Shown one piece after another: positions 1 through 12,022 of a DNA stretch of 64,000 nt. The stretch's first letter is position 1. Each line of letters opens with the position of its first letter. Under the pieces are notes generated by a model that saw only the letters and a list, made by a program, of their open reading frames with translations, was not told the origin of the DNA and ran no database searches. Source of the DNA: Rhizaria sp. SCN 62-66. Its lineage: Eukaryota; Rhizaria, unplaced. Both the position numbers and the translations under genes were made by a program. The stretch covers positions 62,001-126,000 of the forward strand of contig MEDY01000078.1 of NCBI GenBank assembly GCA_001724265.1, written 5' to 3'.

Positions 1-1766
1 CCGCGCCGCGCGGCTGCCACGCGCTGCTGCGCAAGGCGGCGCGGCTCTGCGCGTCTTCTTCCTCCTGCAGCTGGCGCGCCAGGCGCTCGTCCTCGTCCAT
101 CTGCGCTCGGCGGATCGCCTCCCAGCGCAGGGGCTCGCCCTGCAATAGTACAAAACAGACATATGGAACACGAAATAAGATGATATATCGTAGAAACGAA
201 ATAAAAGTATAATTAAAAGAAAAAGCACATGACTCTATAAATGTCAGTTCTTGAAACTGTGATACATGTCCCCAAATGTCCCTAAACGTTAGTATAACGT
301 AACGTACCTGCGCGAACATGGTTGTGCGCAGCGTGACGAGTCCGCTCCGGGGCTCGGCCGCGACCACCTTGAACGTGACGCCGTCAATGGGCACCTCGTC
401 GCCCACGGTCACCAGCGCCATGCGGCCCACGAAATACGGCTCCAGGTACCGAAAAAAGACCTGGTCCGGTGTGATCTGTTTCTCGCTGTTGGGCAGTGTC
501 TCGTAGACGGGCAGCAGGTGGATCTTGGTGATGTCCTCCAGCGGCGCGCCGTCGGTGAAGATCTCGGTGTCGGCGTCGACGTACCCGTTCGCCGGCTGGC
601 ACGCCACGGCCTTGAACTGCACCCCGCGGCTCACCAGCACGTCGCCCTGGGAGATGTGTGGCGCGCCCCCACTGCCGGCGCCGGTAAGCAACGGCCGAAC
701 ATAGTCGCGGAACAGGACGTCGGCCGCAGGCGGCGAGTTGGGGTTCGGCAGCGTCGCGCGCACGGGCAGCAAGTGGAGCTTGCGGATGGTCTCGAGCGAG
801 GACACGGGGGCGCCGAGGGAGAACACCGTCGTGTCGGTCGTGACGCCGTAGAACGGGTGGCACGACCCGACCTTGAAGTCGATCTGGACCCAGACCAAAA
901 CACAAAAAGCATACACATAACATGAGATGTCACTGAATTAAAATTATCATGGACATAAATACGTCTAGATTAACTAGCATCCGCGGTTTTTAATTAAAAT
1001 CCCTTGTTTAAACTTAGGTTTAGTTGTTTTCGCCCAACGTACGTGGCCAATCTGGAAACGTTCGTCGCGCGCGATGGGCACCCGCCTGCCCCGAAAGTAC
1101 GGCGCCAAGACCTGGGTCGCCACATCTTGCGGAGACATGCGGGAGAACTCGTCCGTGACGGACTCAACGAAAGGGTGCAGTGTGACGCGCAGCACCGCCT
1201 GCTGCTGAGGCACGATCTGCTGCTGCTGCTGCTGCTGCTGCTGTCCCTGCTGTTGTTGCGGTTGTTGTGATTGCGATGCGGGGGCGCCAGTGTTGTCGTT
1301 AGCGGCAAGGCGGGCGTAGCCGTTGGCGCCGGAGCCAGCGCCACCGGCGGCGTCGGCGTCGGCATCGGCGTCGCCGAGCAGCGACGGCGATGCTAGCGAC
1401 GAGCTTGCGCCGCTGTTGTTGTTGTTGTTGGGAACGTTAGCTGCAACGGGAGCGGCGACAGGGGGCAGAGGGTCGGCGAGTGAGCCGCAGCGGACGCAGA
1501 CGGAGGCGGCGCCGTTCAAGGCCTTTTCCTGTGCGGGGTGTTACGAGTGAGATGAGGTTGTTGGAAATTGATGAGAAGTGAATAAGTTTGCATAATATGT
1601 TTGATTCAATCTAAATATTAGCTGCATCATTGAAAACATAGTCATTCGCAGTATGATAAGTTATTTATCATAGACTGTGCGATATATGGATATATAAAGC
1701 GAAGCGTACCCTGCCTCCGCAGTAGGAGCATGAAAAGGGGGCCGGCTTGGTGGATTTGTTGCCCAT
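1..1766 (-). CDS. Cdc48/VCP domain-2-like triple-repeat protein, N-myristoylation motif (3' end outside window)
   Basis: Four exons were placed: 1766-1710, 1528-1043, 883-308 and 139-1, all joined in phase 0, with donors GTACGC, GTACGT and GTACGT. The start is MGNKSTKP, which fits the N-myristoylation pattern (Gly2, Thr6), so membrane anchoring is inferred. A C-x2-C-x11-C-x2-C knuckle spans exons 1 and 2 (residues 13-32), followed by a Q-rich linker. Three tandem units follow, each starting near LHPF, LHLLPV or IHLLPV and containing a YxxPYF/YVRPLL-like core. This resembles the second subdomain of the p97/Cdc48 N-terminal domain (p97 itself has one, HVLPxxDT...LKPYF). The last visible exon is an acidic helix (RLARQLQEEED), like the helix before the RING in the next gene; a downstream RING is only a guess. 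At least 419 residues. No AAA ATPase module is visible, so this is not Cdc48 itself. The domain call is by eye. Confidence 0.7.
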
Positions 1767-3104
1767 TTTAGCGCTGAGAGTGGTGGCAAACCAGCGGGTT
1801 GCGTGCGCTTCAAGTAGGATAGAGAGCTGAAGCACGCTGCTGTGTCAGCGTCGGGAGGGTCAGAGTGAGAGCGTGTCGCAAACAGACGGCAGCCGACCGA
1901 GCAAGCAGCAGGGGGGAAGCGTCGCTGTTGCTGGTGCGTCTGCGGACTAGGATGACAGATTTGCGCACAAAATGCTGCGGATTGCGATGTCTTTAGTGAT
2001 ATAATTCGAGCAAATGCAGTTTTAATGTGATGAATTTGCGTTGGTGGGGCGAGGGAGGTCGGGGAATAAAGGAAGGACGAGGACGAGGGTAAGAAGGTTT
2101 GGTAACGGGGATTTGTGATGGGATTTCACGTCGAAAATCAACACTAATAGACGCAAAACTCGCTGTTAACAATAAAAATGTAGTGCAATATAGATACCAT
2201 GCATCAAAATTCCCATTGATAATCGCTGTGAACGTGGCCGGGGCCGGGAGAGAAGTGGGTCGAAAGATCTCGGGCTCTTGAAGCTGGACTCCCTTTGAGA
2301 CTGTAGCACTGCCGACACAGTCCCTGATCGCAAATAAAAAGAATTAGTTGATATCAAAAGCCGTTTGGCTCTTGGAAAATCCTCGTGAAATTCTGCATAG
2401 ACGGGCTTAGATCTTGCATTGGACCTGTCTTTTGCCTGCCAGCAACTCTGTGCAGAGACCAAATCCCACCACAAACAGATTCGGGCACTGAAAGAGTAAC
2501 GGGTGTTGCTCAATTGCGGTATATATCTGAGGTTCTCGTGTCAATTTTGTAATATTATAAGATATTATACAAATTATATTGGTGATTAGAGTGAAAATCT
2601 GCTTGGCTGCCATGCATGTCTCTTATCAACATAAAATAGCACCAACGCATGCCACGCGTAACTTGAAGCAAGTGCGAACAACCCCGAATTGACGTTACAT
2701 CGGGTCAGCTATGCACTGCAATACAAAATACGCATTGCATACCTCCTAGGCAACATGATAGTCGCATCCAGTTGTCATAATGCATTGTGAATCAGACGTG
2801 TGAACTGTCAATACACACAGTAACAACCACTTGCATCCGCAACACTGCTAATGATATATTTTGTGTATTATTTGAGCTTAGCTTGTTTGAAAATACCTAA
2901 AATGGTAAGTGTGCGTGAAATGAAATTCATGCTTTGTACTGCTAGATAAAAAGCGGACAATGTCTCCTCTTCGATTACAAACACGGGTGTTCGCTGAATA
3001 GCACAGTGTGTGTTCGCTGAATAGCACGTCTCGCAGCCCCTCGCTCGGGTTCACGCACTCACCGTCACCTTAACTGGCTGGCTGGCTGGCTAACGAGTGA
3101 TGTC
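1767..3104. other. Intergenic: upstream region of the Cdc48-like gene and 3' flank of the RING gene
   Basis: No supportable gene. The short ORFs here are AT-rich and lack recognisable protein character. It holds the promoter of the gene at 1-1766 and the 3' flank of the RING gene. A 2-unit direct repeat lies near its right end. Confidence 0.6.
2988..3030. repeat. Short tandem direct repeat (2 units of about 20 bp)
   Basis: The unit GTGTTCGCTGAATAGCAC occurs twice in succession, separated by a few bases. A GGCT microrepeat follows at about 3073-3090. It lies just downstream of the RING gene's stop codon. No function can be inferred. Confidence 0.8.
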
Positions 3105-3762
3105 TTAGCCAAATTCGCGCCTGCAGACGGGGCAGGACATCCGCTTCTTCAGCCACTCATCTATGCAGCCCCGGTGGAAGGTGTGGAAACACGGCAGCGT
3201 CTTGAGCTCCTCGCCGGCCGCGTACTCGCCCATGCAGACGTCGCACGTGCGCGCCGCCTCCGCCGCCTCCGTCGCCGCGGCCGCGGCGGCCGGGCTGCTG
3301 AGGCTGCTTGACTGCGACTGCGAGTTGGCTGACGGGGTCGGGGGCACATAGACCGACACAGGGAAGTCGCGCGGCGTGAGGCCGGGCGGTCGGCGCTCGA
3401 GGCCCCTGTCATCGGCGCCAAAGCCGCCGCCGCCGTTGTTAAAGTGGTGGTAGTTTTCGTTGTGCTGCCGCGCGATCGCCTCGAGCTGCCGCCTCTCCCT
3501 CGGCGCCCGCGCCCGCGCCCCCGCGTTGGGCCGCGCCCTCATCTCCTGCACCTGCAGCTTGCGCGCCAGGGCCGCGTCTGCGCGCTCCTGTTCGTATAGC
3601 GCGCGCGCTACGGATTGGTCGTTGCGCTCTTGCTCATAGAGAGCGCGTGCCATCGCGGCGTCGACCTGCGTTTGCAGCGCGCGCGCGACGACAGCGTCCG
3701 CCTTCTCCTGGCGCTCGCGCTGCCGCCGCTCCTGCTGCGCGCGCAGCTACTACTGCCCCCGC

Positions 3763-3852
<90 letters not shown>

Positions 3853-4207
3853 GCTGCTGCTGCTGCTGCGCATTAGCAGCAGCAGCAGCAGCCGCGGCGG
3901 CGGTGGCGGCGGCGGCATCGCGTATCATGGCGCTTTGCTGTCGCTGTTGCAGCTGGATCTGCTGTAACTGTTGCAGCTGCCAATGCTGTTGGCTCTCCTG
4001 TGGTTGGCTTTCTTGCGGTTGTCGCTGCGGTTGCTGCTGTGGCTGATGCCGATGTGCTTGCTGGTGCTGAGGTGTTTGTTGTTGCTGTGCGCGCTGGGCG
4101 TAATAGCGCTCGTGCTGCTGCTGCTGTCGCTGCTGCAGCTGCCACTGCATCTACTCCAGATGCTGCCGCTGCTGCTCCTCGGTGATCCTCGGCTTCGGCT
4201 GCGACAT
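3105..4207 (-). CDS. RING-H2 finger protein with poly-Q (3 in-frame TAG, one frame break)
   Basis: The C-terminus is a RING-H2 finger: CDVCMGEYAAGE, then CFHTFHRGCIDEW, then CPVCRREFG and TAA. All eight zinc ligands are present, implying E3 ubiquitin ligase activity. Two helical repeats ARALYEQER precede it. The start chosen is MSQPKPRITEEQQ at 4207. Reading toward the RING, TAG falls in frame at 4153-4151 (context HLE-TAG-MQWQ) and twice in a row at 3752-3747 (CAG TAG TAG CTG). A CTG tract at about 3763-3868 encodes poly-Q but loses one base between 3851 and 3852, which flips the N-terminal frame from Gln to Ser. Restoring that base gives exactly 368 codons. The break is either an assembly error or microsatellite slippage. 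RING confidence is high, gene model moderate. Confidence 0.8.
3763..3868. repeat. CTG/CAG microsatellite in the RING gene
   Basis: Nearly perfect (CTG)n on the + strand, poly-Gln on the - strand in the frame that leads to the RING. A single-base contraction (CTGTGCTG) at 3851-3852 interrupts the phase. Confidence 0.95.
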
Positions 4208-5032
4208 GGCTGCGCCAGGGTGGTGTGAGCTGAGCTCCAGCGATAAGGAAGATCCACAAGTTGCTCGGGTGAAGTGTAGAGCGAGCTGCAAGGCAAAATC
4301 CAAAAGGCTCGGTGAGAAGTTAGAGGCTTTAATCCAAAATGCACATTTTTAGTTCGTTTAAATGCGAATATAGCCGTTGAATGTCATGGCAAAGTGTTTA
4401 GTGGACAATTGCGCTAAGAGAAAATAGAAAGGTTATATTGGGCCCGTAAGTTCGTTGTTGCATAGAAAAACACATAAATGATATAAAACAGTAAAATTTA
4501 CAAGTGAAAATATAACTACTCTCTCACTCAAAGCTCTTTTGTTGATAAATGTCTCTTTTTTGATTGTCACTCTCAGAGTGGTGGCCCACCACAAACAGAA
4601 AACGGTGCAACTAAGAACATAATCACACTGCATACAGTTCGACATATGCATTAGTACCAACTAAGTTGCGCGATTTAAATTAACGAGCGTGTTTATAACC
4701 TGTAAAAAAACACAAATGTGTCCTGGACACGCGATAGTGACAGATATAAATACGGATCAAAGTGCGAAAGCTCACGTCACTAAACTAATAGATATCACGT
4801 AACGTGTAAAAAGAAGGTTAGGTCAAACAGTTTAGAGAAGAAGAAAAAAAAAATCACGCTCAAGAAAAAGAGTGTTGTCGAAAAGATCGGCTTCAACATC
4901 TAATCCGTCCAAACCGACAAAGACAAAGGGTGATCAATGGGAGACAATGATCAATGTGAGACAAATGCGCATGGCATATCAGACGTTCAACGGTGCGGTG
5001 CATTTGCATCATCTGCCTGCGCACAGTCGTTG
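4208..5032. other. Intergenic spacer, AT-rich
   Basis: No gene supported. It contains the upstream region of the RING gene and the 3' flank of the coiled-coil family gene that ends at 5033. The small ORFs have no protein-like character. Confidence 0.55.
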
Positions 5033-7022
5033 TCACTTCTTCTCCTCGCAGCCCCGGCCGCTCTTGCTCACTGCGCCATCTTCTTCCTCGTCGTCATCGT
5101 CGTCGTCTGTTGGGGCGTAGTCAGGATGCGTGTCCTGGTAGGTCTTCTCAATCGACGGCGGCGCGGGCACAGCCTTACGGGGGGGCGGGCGGTCCGGCGC
5201 CTTGTTCGCCGACGCGGCGATCGCAGCGAGTGACCCTTGAGGCTTGTGGGCAGGCGCCTGACGCGCAGATGCAGCAGTCGTGGCAGTCGAAGTGGCAGCA
5301 GCAGCAGGATGAGGAACAGCAGCAGCAGGACGATGAACAGCAGCAGCAGGACGATGAACAGCAGCAGCAGGAACAGCTGCAGTTCCTGAAGCGTGGTTTG
5401 CGCTTGCATCTGCAGCAGTGCCGCCACAACCCAGTTGGTGTTGCTCTAGTTCTTGGTGCTACAGTCGTTGAATCCGCTCTGCAGCCTCCTGCTCCAGCTC
5501 CGCTCGCCGCCTCAAAAAATCAAGCTCGCGCCCCGACATATCGCGCTTCCTGCATTCGCGTTTCTCACGCTCCCGCTGCGCGCGCTGCTCCAGCTCCCTC
5601 TGAGTCGCCAGCTCCAGCTGCTGCTGCTGCCGCTGCTCCTCGAGCTGCCGCCGCAACTGTTCCAGCTCCTGCTGCTGCCGCTGAAGCCGCCCCTCAAGTT
5701 CCAGCCGAACACGCTCCTGCTCCTGCTTCTCTCGCCGCAACGGCTCCAGCTCCTGCTGCTGCCGCCGAAGCCGCCCCTCAAGTTCCAGCCGAACACGCTC
5801 CTGCTCCTGCTTCTCTCGCCGCAACGGCTCCAGCTCCTGCTGCTGCCGCCGAAGCTTGCCGCAGTTGCTCTTTAAACTGCCGCTGCTGCTGCTCCTGCTG
5901 CAAACGCGCTTGTTCATGCTGTCGCAGCCGTTCTTGCTGCAGCTGCTGCTCCTGCTAATGTCGTAAGCGCGCACGCTCTTGCTCGAGCTCTCGGCGATGC
6001 TGCCCCCGCGCCTGTGCAAGTGCAAGCTCAATCAAACGCACAGCTTCCCGTGCGCGCTCCAGCTCCCGCACCCGTTCCAGCTCGCGCCTCTACTGCTCCG
6101 CCAGCAGCATCGCGCACTGGGCGCGCTCGACCTCCCGGACGCGCTCGATCGTGAGCTGCCGCTGCGGTTCGTGTGCCTGCTCGGGCTCACGCTCCTGCGC
6201 TTGCACCTGCGCTCGCTGCTGCTGTTGCAGCTGTAGCTGCTGCTGCCGCAGAGCCGCAAACGCGCGGTGGCGGCGGTATAGCTGGAGCGCGCAGCACGCA
6301 GTGACGCCCAGCAGCGCCGCGAACATAAGTTTGCCCCACCAACGCTCCCGCGCGAGAGCTGAGGCCGCAGACGCGCCCGCGCCCGCCGCGCTGAGATGAG
6401 GACCGATGTCCCCAGCAGATGCGGCGCCAGCAGCCGAGTCAAGACCAAAGTCAAAGACAGAGCGTGAATCACCCTCTGCCACAGCCAAAGCCACGGTCAC
6501 CAGAGGCACGGGGCCGGTGCCACCGCCGTCGAAGTCGAGCCCCTCTCCTGGCATCTCTTCTGGCATCTCTCCTGGCATCTCTGCGAGCATCTCTGCTGAC
6601 GCCTCTGCGGGCGCAGCTGCTGACGCGCCGACCAGCCACCTCGCCACGCTGGTGACCGACGAGAGCGAGCTCGCCGCGGCATTGGCGGAGCCGCTGGCGA
6701 CCGCGTTGACGACGCCGGCTGCGAATGAGGCCGAGCTCGACGCGACAGCCTCAGCGGGCCCCGAGCTCGCCGACATGGCGGCTGACGCGGCGTCGGAAAC
6801 CGCGTTGAGGGCCGACGCAGACGCGGTCGCGGAGGCGGCGGCCGCGGCGGGGCCCGCGCTCGAGGAGAGCGCGGCGGAGGCGACGTTGGACACGGCGGAT
6901 GCGGCAGAGGTTGAGGCCGCGGCGACTGAGGAGGCGACGGTACCAGCCGCCGAGGCGGTCATGCTGGCGGCGGTGCCGGCGGCCGAGTATATGGAGCTGA
7001 GCCAACCGGCTCCAGACTGCAT
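5033..7022 (-). CDS. Coiled-coil family member A: membrane segment, Q/E/R coiled coil, acidic PDYxPxDD tail (3 in-frame TAG)
   Basis: Start MQSGAGWLSS at 7022, with an in-frame TGA just upstream. The first ~220 residues are an Ala/Ser-rich region. A single membrane helix follows near residues 231-250 (KLMFAALLGVTACCAL), then charged RRHR and a long Q/E/R coiled coil. The coil contains two near-identical units of about 28 residues (LRRQQQELEPLRREKQEQER). TAG is in frame at 6092-6090, 5957-5955 and 5461-5459. The C-terminus YQDTHPDYAPTDDDD, then TGA at 5035-5033, matches family members at 8139 and 13123. One frame break lies near 5860 (CTG CGG C AAG CTT); removing one base gives exactly 663 codons. 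Function is unknown. The layout suggests a membrane-anchored tether with its coil on one side of the membrane (inference). Confidence 0.65.
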
Positions 7023-8138
7023 GGTTCAAGTTTTAGAAGCGGTGTGAAGTCATGAAGAGACGAATGGGATCAATGTGAGCTTGGGACGATGGGGTCATAA
7101 AAACGGTGTATAGCAAGAACAATGGACTAATAAAGGGCATCATGAAGACATTTAGCCATAAACAGAAACAGAGCGCTTGTGCGTTAAAGGACGGACCTCT
7201 ACGGCTCCGCTAGGAGGCGGTGGTGGCGATAGGAGCGAGCTGTCGATGTTCTCCAATGATGATGGTGGCGGAGGGGTTCTCCAAAGCAACGACGATGCGC
7301 TTATCACATACGAGCCCAAGACACCGCGGATACCGGAATTACCCGAGTCATTCGGCTACATCGGGTAGCGCAATCAAAACGCTCGTTAACGCTATATGTA
7401 TCGTAGGCAATAGCCGTTTTGTCAGCACTCCAACGCCTTCGCATCGACTCATGACTCCACAAGCGACTTCAAAATGAGAGCATATTCCGTTGGAGTAATC
7501 GTCGAAGTGCTTGAAACTAAATGCGCAGATACTAAAGCTAGTGTATATATATTTCTCTTCAATAATATGTTCTTCAACTTGTATCTCTCTCTCTCTGTGT
7601 GACGAATGGTAACGTCACGAAAGACTGCTGCTCTGGTGGTGTCTAAAAAGTGTCTGGCTTGCACAGTCACCACAATCCGGTCTGCCTGCGCATGTACTGC
7701 GGACAAACACTCATAGACTGTGGGCGCGAATTTGGTGGCGTCGCCAATTGCGACATTGCTACTCGGACAGCGCTTCGTAAATCGCGCTCACCTCAACAAT
7801 GCTCCCAGGCCCAATGCTGCAAAACAATATCCCAAGTTTGCTACAAGTGACACGTCACATATATCACTTAAAATTCGATAGCAGCAACTGTACTCATGTT
7901 ATCCATAACTTTGATTGTGTCATCTGATGCCATATATCATGAGATACAAGCAGAACACACAGCTGCGCAAGCGGAAGTCTTTATCGTCGACTTCCGATGA
8001 ACACACACATCGAAGACCGGATCGGAGACACAAAACAAATAAACTGGATCGAAATATCATGTTGGAATCAAAACTAGAACAAGGCTAATGAGCTATGAGA
8101 CGTCGCTGATACACACTGACGTTTATCAACTTACCCAG
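7023..8138. other. Intergenic spacer
   Basis: About 1.1 kb with no supportable gene: upstream region of family member A and 3' flank of family member B. Several short ORFs are present but are compatible with chance. Confidence 0.55.
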
Positions 8139-9052
8139 TCACCTGTTGGCCATCTCATCTTCGTCGTCAGAGGGAACGTAATCTGGGTGTGTGTCGAAAA
8201 ACGTGGATTCATGCTGCGGTGGCGCTGCCAGCGCCTTCTTGACACGAGGACGGGAAGCAGTAGCCGTCGCATTTGCAGCCGCATTTTCAGACATATCTGC
8301 AGTCGTAATTGCCGTCGCACGCACAGACGCACGCGCAGTAGCAGGAGCGGGAGCAGCAGCAGCAGCAGCAGCAGCAGGGACAACAGCTCTGGTAGCGGCA
8401 GCGGCAGAGGCAGTGGTGTGAACGTGGTTGGCGCGCCCAACCTGCTGCAGCCGCTGCTGCTGTTGCTGCTGTTGCTGCTGTTGTTGTTTCCGCGGCTCAG
8501 CCCGCTGCAGCCGCTGCCGTGCAGCCGCTGTTGCTCTCGCTGCTGCTCCCGCTATTGCTGCCGATGCTGCACATACTGCCGCCGCTGCTGCTGCTCTAGC
8601 CGCTGCTGCTCTACTTCCTGACGCCTCCACCGCTCCTGCTCCCGCCCCCTCTGCTCCCGCCGCTTGTGCTCCCGCCGCTTCTACGCGTGCTCCTTCCACT
8701 TCTGCGCGCGTTCCTTCCGCCTCTGCGCGCGCTCATGTTGCGAGCGCGCACGCGCCTGCTCCTGCTGCTCCTGTTCTTGCTGCTGCTGCAGCTGCTGCTT
8801 TTGCTCCTGCTCCTGCTGGAGCTTCTGCTGTTGCTCTTGCTGCTACAGTTGGCGCCGCTGCTCCTGCTCACGCTGCTCATCTTGCAGCGCCTCCTCTGCC
8901 CACGCAGCCACCGCTCGCGTCTGTTTGTGCTTATGTTTCTCGCACTGCACCCACTCCTGCAAACTCCTCAACGCTTGCAAACGAGCTCGTTCCTCCCGCT
9001 CGCGTTGCTGGCGCTCCTGCTTATGCTTCTGTTTCTGCCTCTGCTTCTCGCG
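8139..9052 (-). pseudogene. Coiled-coil family member B, apparently 5'-truncated (3 in-frame TAG, one frame break)
   Basis: The reading frame opens after an in-frame TAA at 9064-9062. No start codon is present; a possible acceptor (CGTCAG) ends at 9053, so an unseen upstream exon is possible. It encodes a Q/E/R/K coiled coil with TAG at 8845-8843 (RRQL-TAG-QQEQ), 8683-8681 (KEHA-TAG-KRRE) and 8554-8552 (HRQQ-TAG-REQQ). A one-base break near 8515 (CTGCACGGCAG) moves to the frame of the tail. The tail KKALAAPPQHESTFFDTHPD then YVPSDDEDEMANR ends in TGA and closely matches member C. Adding one base gives exactly 305 codons. Members A and C have an N-terminal membrane segment that is absent here, and only about 200 bases separate it from the gene upstream. 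I favour a truncated or decaying copy, but a working gene with a missed first exon is possible. Confidence 0.5.
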
Positions 9053-9256
9053 CTGACGATTTTATGAAGCGGTTGTGGCTTCAGCGATAAGGTTCGGTTC
9101 AGCAAAAGAGCCGCCCAGGCCGGTAGTAGATTACTGGCAGAAACCTGAAAAGTGTATTATTTCTCTAGATATACACATAATTTGATCGGAGCTTGCTTTC
9201 TAAGTCAATTCCAGGCGGAAATGTGGGCTCTCGTGCGAGTCAGCACCGACTATATT

Positions 9257-12022
9257 TTACATGGACTCGAAACCTCGGAAAGAAACTGTCACCTTTGCTG
9301 CGCTTGCGCCAGCGCCGCAGCTCCCGGCTCGACAACGCGCCTCGAAGCACTGAAGCACCGCCGCGTCAAACGGCTCGCTCCCGCTGTCGCGCTTCGCCGG
9401 CTCCTCGCCCGCCGCGCACGACAGCACGCGGCCGACGGGAACGGCGCCGCGCAGCAGACTCGCCGGGCAGGGCTTGAAGACGATAAACCATGGCGTGTCG
9501 CGCGGCCCGACCTACGCGGGGTACTGCTCGGGAACTGGGGCGCGGGCGCGCATCAGCACGGTGCCGACGGGGTACACCACTTCCGCCGCCGCCGCCGCTG
9601 CCGTCGCCGCCGCTGACGACGACGACGACGACGACGACGCTGCAGCTGCGTCTGTGTCTGTGGCAGTAGCAGCAGCAGTTGTTGCAGTAGCAGGTGCTGT
9701 TGCCGCTGCGTCTTCGCCGTACACGACATCGCTCTCCGGAAGCGGCATAGAGGACGCAGGCGCAGTAAAAGAGGCAGTGGCAGGCGCTGTGGCGCAAGGA
9801 AGTCCGGAGTCGTGACTGTAGAACATCGTGACGTACGGCAGCGACGCCCCCGCGCAATGCGCGGACGGTGCGAAGCACGTGTGCAGGTCGCTACCCATCG
9901 CATCGTCGAGCACTGCCGCGCGGAAATAGGCCGCGTTGCAGGGAAACCGCTCGTCATCGAGCTTGATCAGCTTCATGTAGGTCTGCTACTGTGGATGTGC
10001 GGCGCTGCGGGGAAGGTACATCGCCATGAGGACGTTGGAGGCCACGTGCCACGCGCTCACCTTAGCCCGCGTGTGGACGAGAACGAGCTCGCGCGCGCGC
10101 GCCCGCAGCACCGCCAGCGCCGCGGGCGACGGCGGCGCGCCGCTGTGTATGCGCAGCTGCTGCGACACAGACGGCCGTGGCCGAAAGGCTTTGCTGCCGG
10201 AGTCGAAGGCGAGCCGCCGCGGGTAGCCGCCAGCTTCTAGAATGAGCGCGGCGTGCGCGTCAAGCACTGCCTTCCAGTCTGGTTGCGGGCTCCCAGTGCA
10301 CGTGCGCAGGTCTGCCAGCGTCTGGAGCCGGAGCGCCTCTGTCGCGGGCGTGTCGGGCGCGAGCAAGTCCAGGCTTGCGAGCAGCGCGCGCAACTGTGCC
10401 ATCTCGTGCGATATAGGTCCGGCGTTGTCACCTTGCACGCAGTCGTCAAAGCGCAGTAGATCGAGCGCCTGTGGGCCCCGGCAGGCAACGAACTCGACCG
10501 CGACGGGGTTTTGCGACGCAGGGCCACTGCCCCGCATCACAGTGCCAGATGATGTGTCGATGAAGCTCATCATCATTATGCGCAGTACACGCAAAAGCCG
10601 AGTGATATGTTCAATATTTGACGGATAATCAGTGTTCTGTCTTGCAATAGCATCTCGATCACAGTTAGCCACAGCAAAGTTCCTCAGAAAATTGCAGCAA
10701 AGCCGCACAGCGCCGTCGGCCAGCAGCTGCTGCGCCGCATATAACCGGTCCGTGGCGGCACTGAGAACGCTGTCAAAGACACGCACGGAATTGACTGCCA
10801 ACGTAACATCGTTAGACAACAGTGAACCGCAGAAGTCATCGTTAAGGCAACGTAAAACCCGCGCAAAACCGTCGAGTGAGGCTATCTCCAGAGCAAAGGC
10901 GGGAAATCGGGATGCCAAAGGGGCGGAGACCGCCATAAACCAAACTGCCGTCTCAAGATCACGCATTTTGATCTCCCGAAAGCTAGTCAAAACTTGCTCA
11001 ATCCGCTGGGGAGTGAAAGCTCGCTCAAACGCGGTGTCATCAAATAAGTCTAAAAACGAAGCAAAATGTTGAAGAATGTCGTGGTCTGCGAGCCTCGTCA
11101 GCAGCGGATCAAACTCCTCACTGGCCGCAAAATCCGCCAGGGCCTCACAGCGCATCGCGTCTCTGTCGGCGCCGATGACAGCACAGCCGCCGTCGGTGTC
11201 ACAACGCGCACTGGCAACGTTGTCGTCGCTGTCGCGCTTAAACACACAGTGCAGGGCTTGGTAGATGGGGACGAAGACGGCGAGACTCAACCGACGCGGC
11301 AGTAAATGGCGGCGAATGATGTTGCGCAGCAGCGGAATAAACGCGGACAAGGTGGTGTAAGAAAGCTGAGTCGCACTTTTGTTGTCAGTCAGACTGTTCG
11401 TCGTCGCTGTCGGAGCCGTACTCATGAGGAAGGTGGCGAGAAGCTTGCCTAGCGCACGGTGATAGTCGTCGCCATACCGCGCCATCTCAGACAGCGGCTC
11501 CTCCGGAGGCTGTTGCAGCTGGTCAACCTCACACATGTGCGCAAATACGTGCGCCAGCGCAGCAAGCCTCTCCGGCGCCGCTATCGCGGTCTTGCGGGCG
11601 ACGCCGCTGACCAGGTCGAACAGGGTCGTCACGACGCAAAGCTGCTGCGCTAGGCCGTGGCGGCGCAGAACCGCGAGAAAGCTCGCAATAACGCCGCTCT
11701 CCGCAAGCAACTCGCGGCCACCCGTGAACCATATCATGTAGGCGAACAGGTTGATGCTCATGTTGATCCGGTCCGTGGCAGCGACCGCGTTTGTTTTCGC
11801 GACGGTGGAGTCGGCGTCGGCGACTGTGTCGCCCGAGAACACGAGCGACTGCATCAGCAGCGGGACAACCCCGCTTTCGCGGAGCACGTCAACACGAGAC
11901 TGGACGGTAAACGCGTCCCGGAGCTCGGTCAGAGCGGCCAAATCGATGTCCAGAGCCGCGATACGGTTCGCCGCGACGTGCAGGCGGAGGACGGCTCGCT
12001 CAACCGGCGACAAAGCGCTCAT
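9257..12022 (-). CDS. Large helical (armadillo-like?) protein with 2 in-frame TAG codons
   Basis: Start MSALSPVERAVLRLHVAANR at 12022; the frame stays open to TAA at 9259-9257 (922 codons, 921 residues) if TAG is sense. The two TAGs are at 9988-9986 (AHPQ-TAG-QTYMKLIKLD) and 9514-9512 (EQYPA-TAG-VGPRDTPWFIVF). Both sides of each TAG have folded-protein composition in the same frame: after the first comes KLIKLDDERFPCNAAYF, after the second PWFIVFKPCPASLLRG. The first ~650 residues are amphipathic leucine-rich helices (for example RESGVVPLLMQSLVF), which recall ARM/HEAT-type repeats. An Ala/Ser/Thr-rich linker lies near residues 730-800. No catalytic motif was recognised. The standard code would call two or three separate genes here. 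Confidence 0.75.

Noticed and set aside
3763-3868. Poly-Ser or poly-Ala protein from the CTG tract
   Set aside because: Only the Gln frame connects to the RING finger; the Ser and Ala frames are phase artefacts of the same repeat.
9512-12022. Two or three separate genes in this interval
   Set aside because: The pieces are in the same frame, separated only by TAG with a few bases, and no promoter-like AT-rich spacer lies between them.
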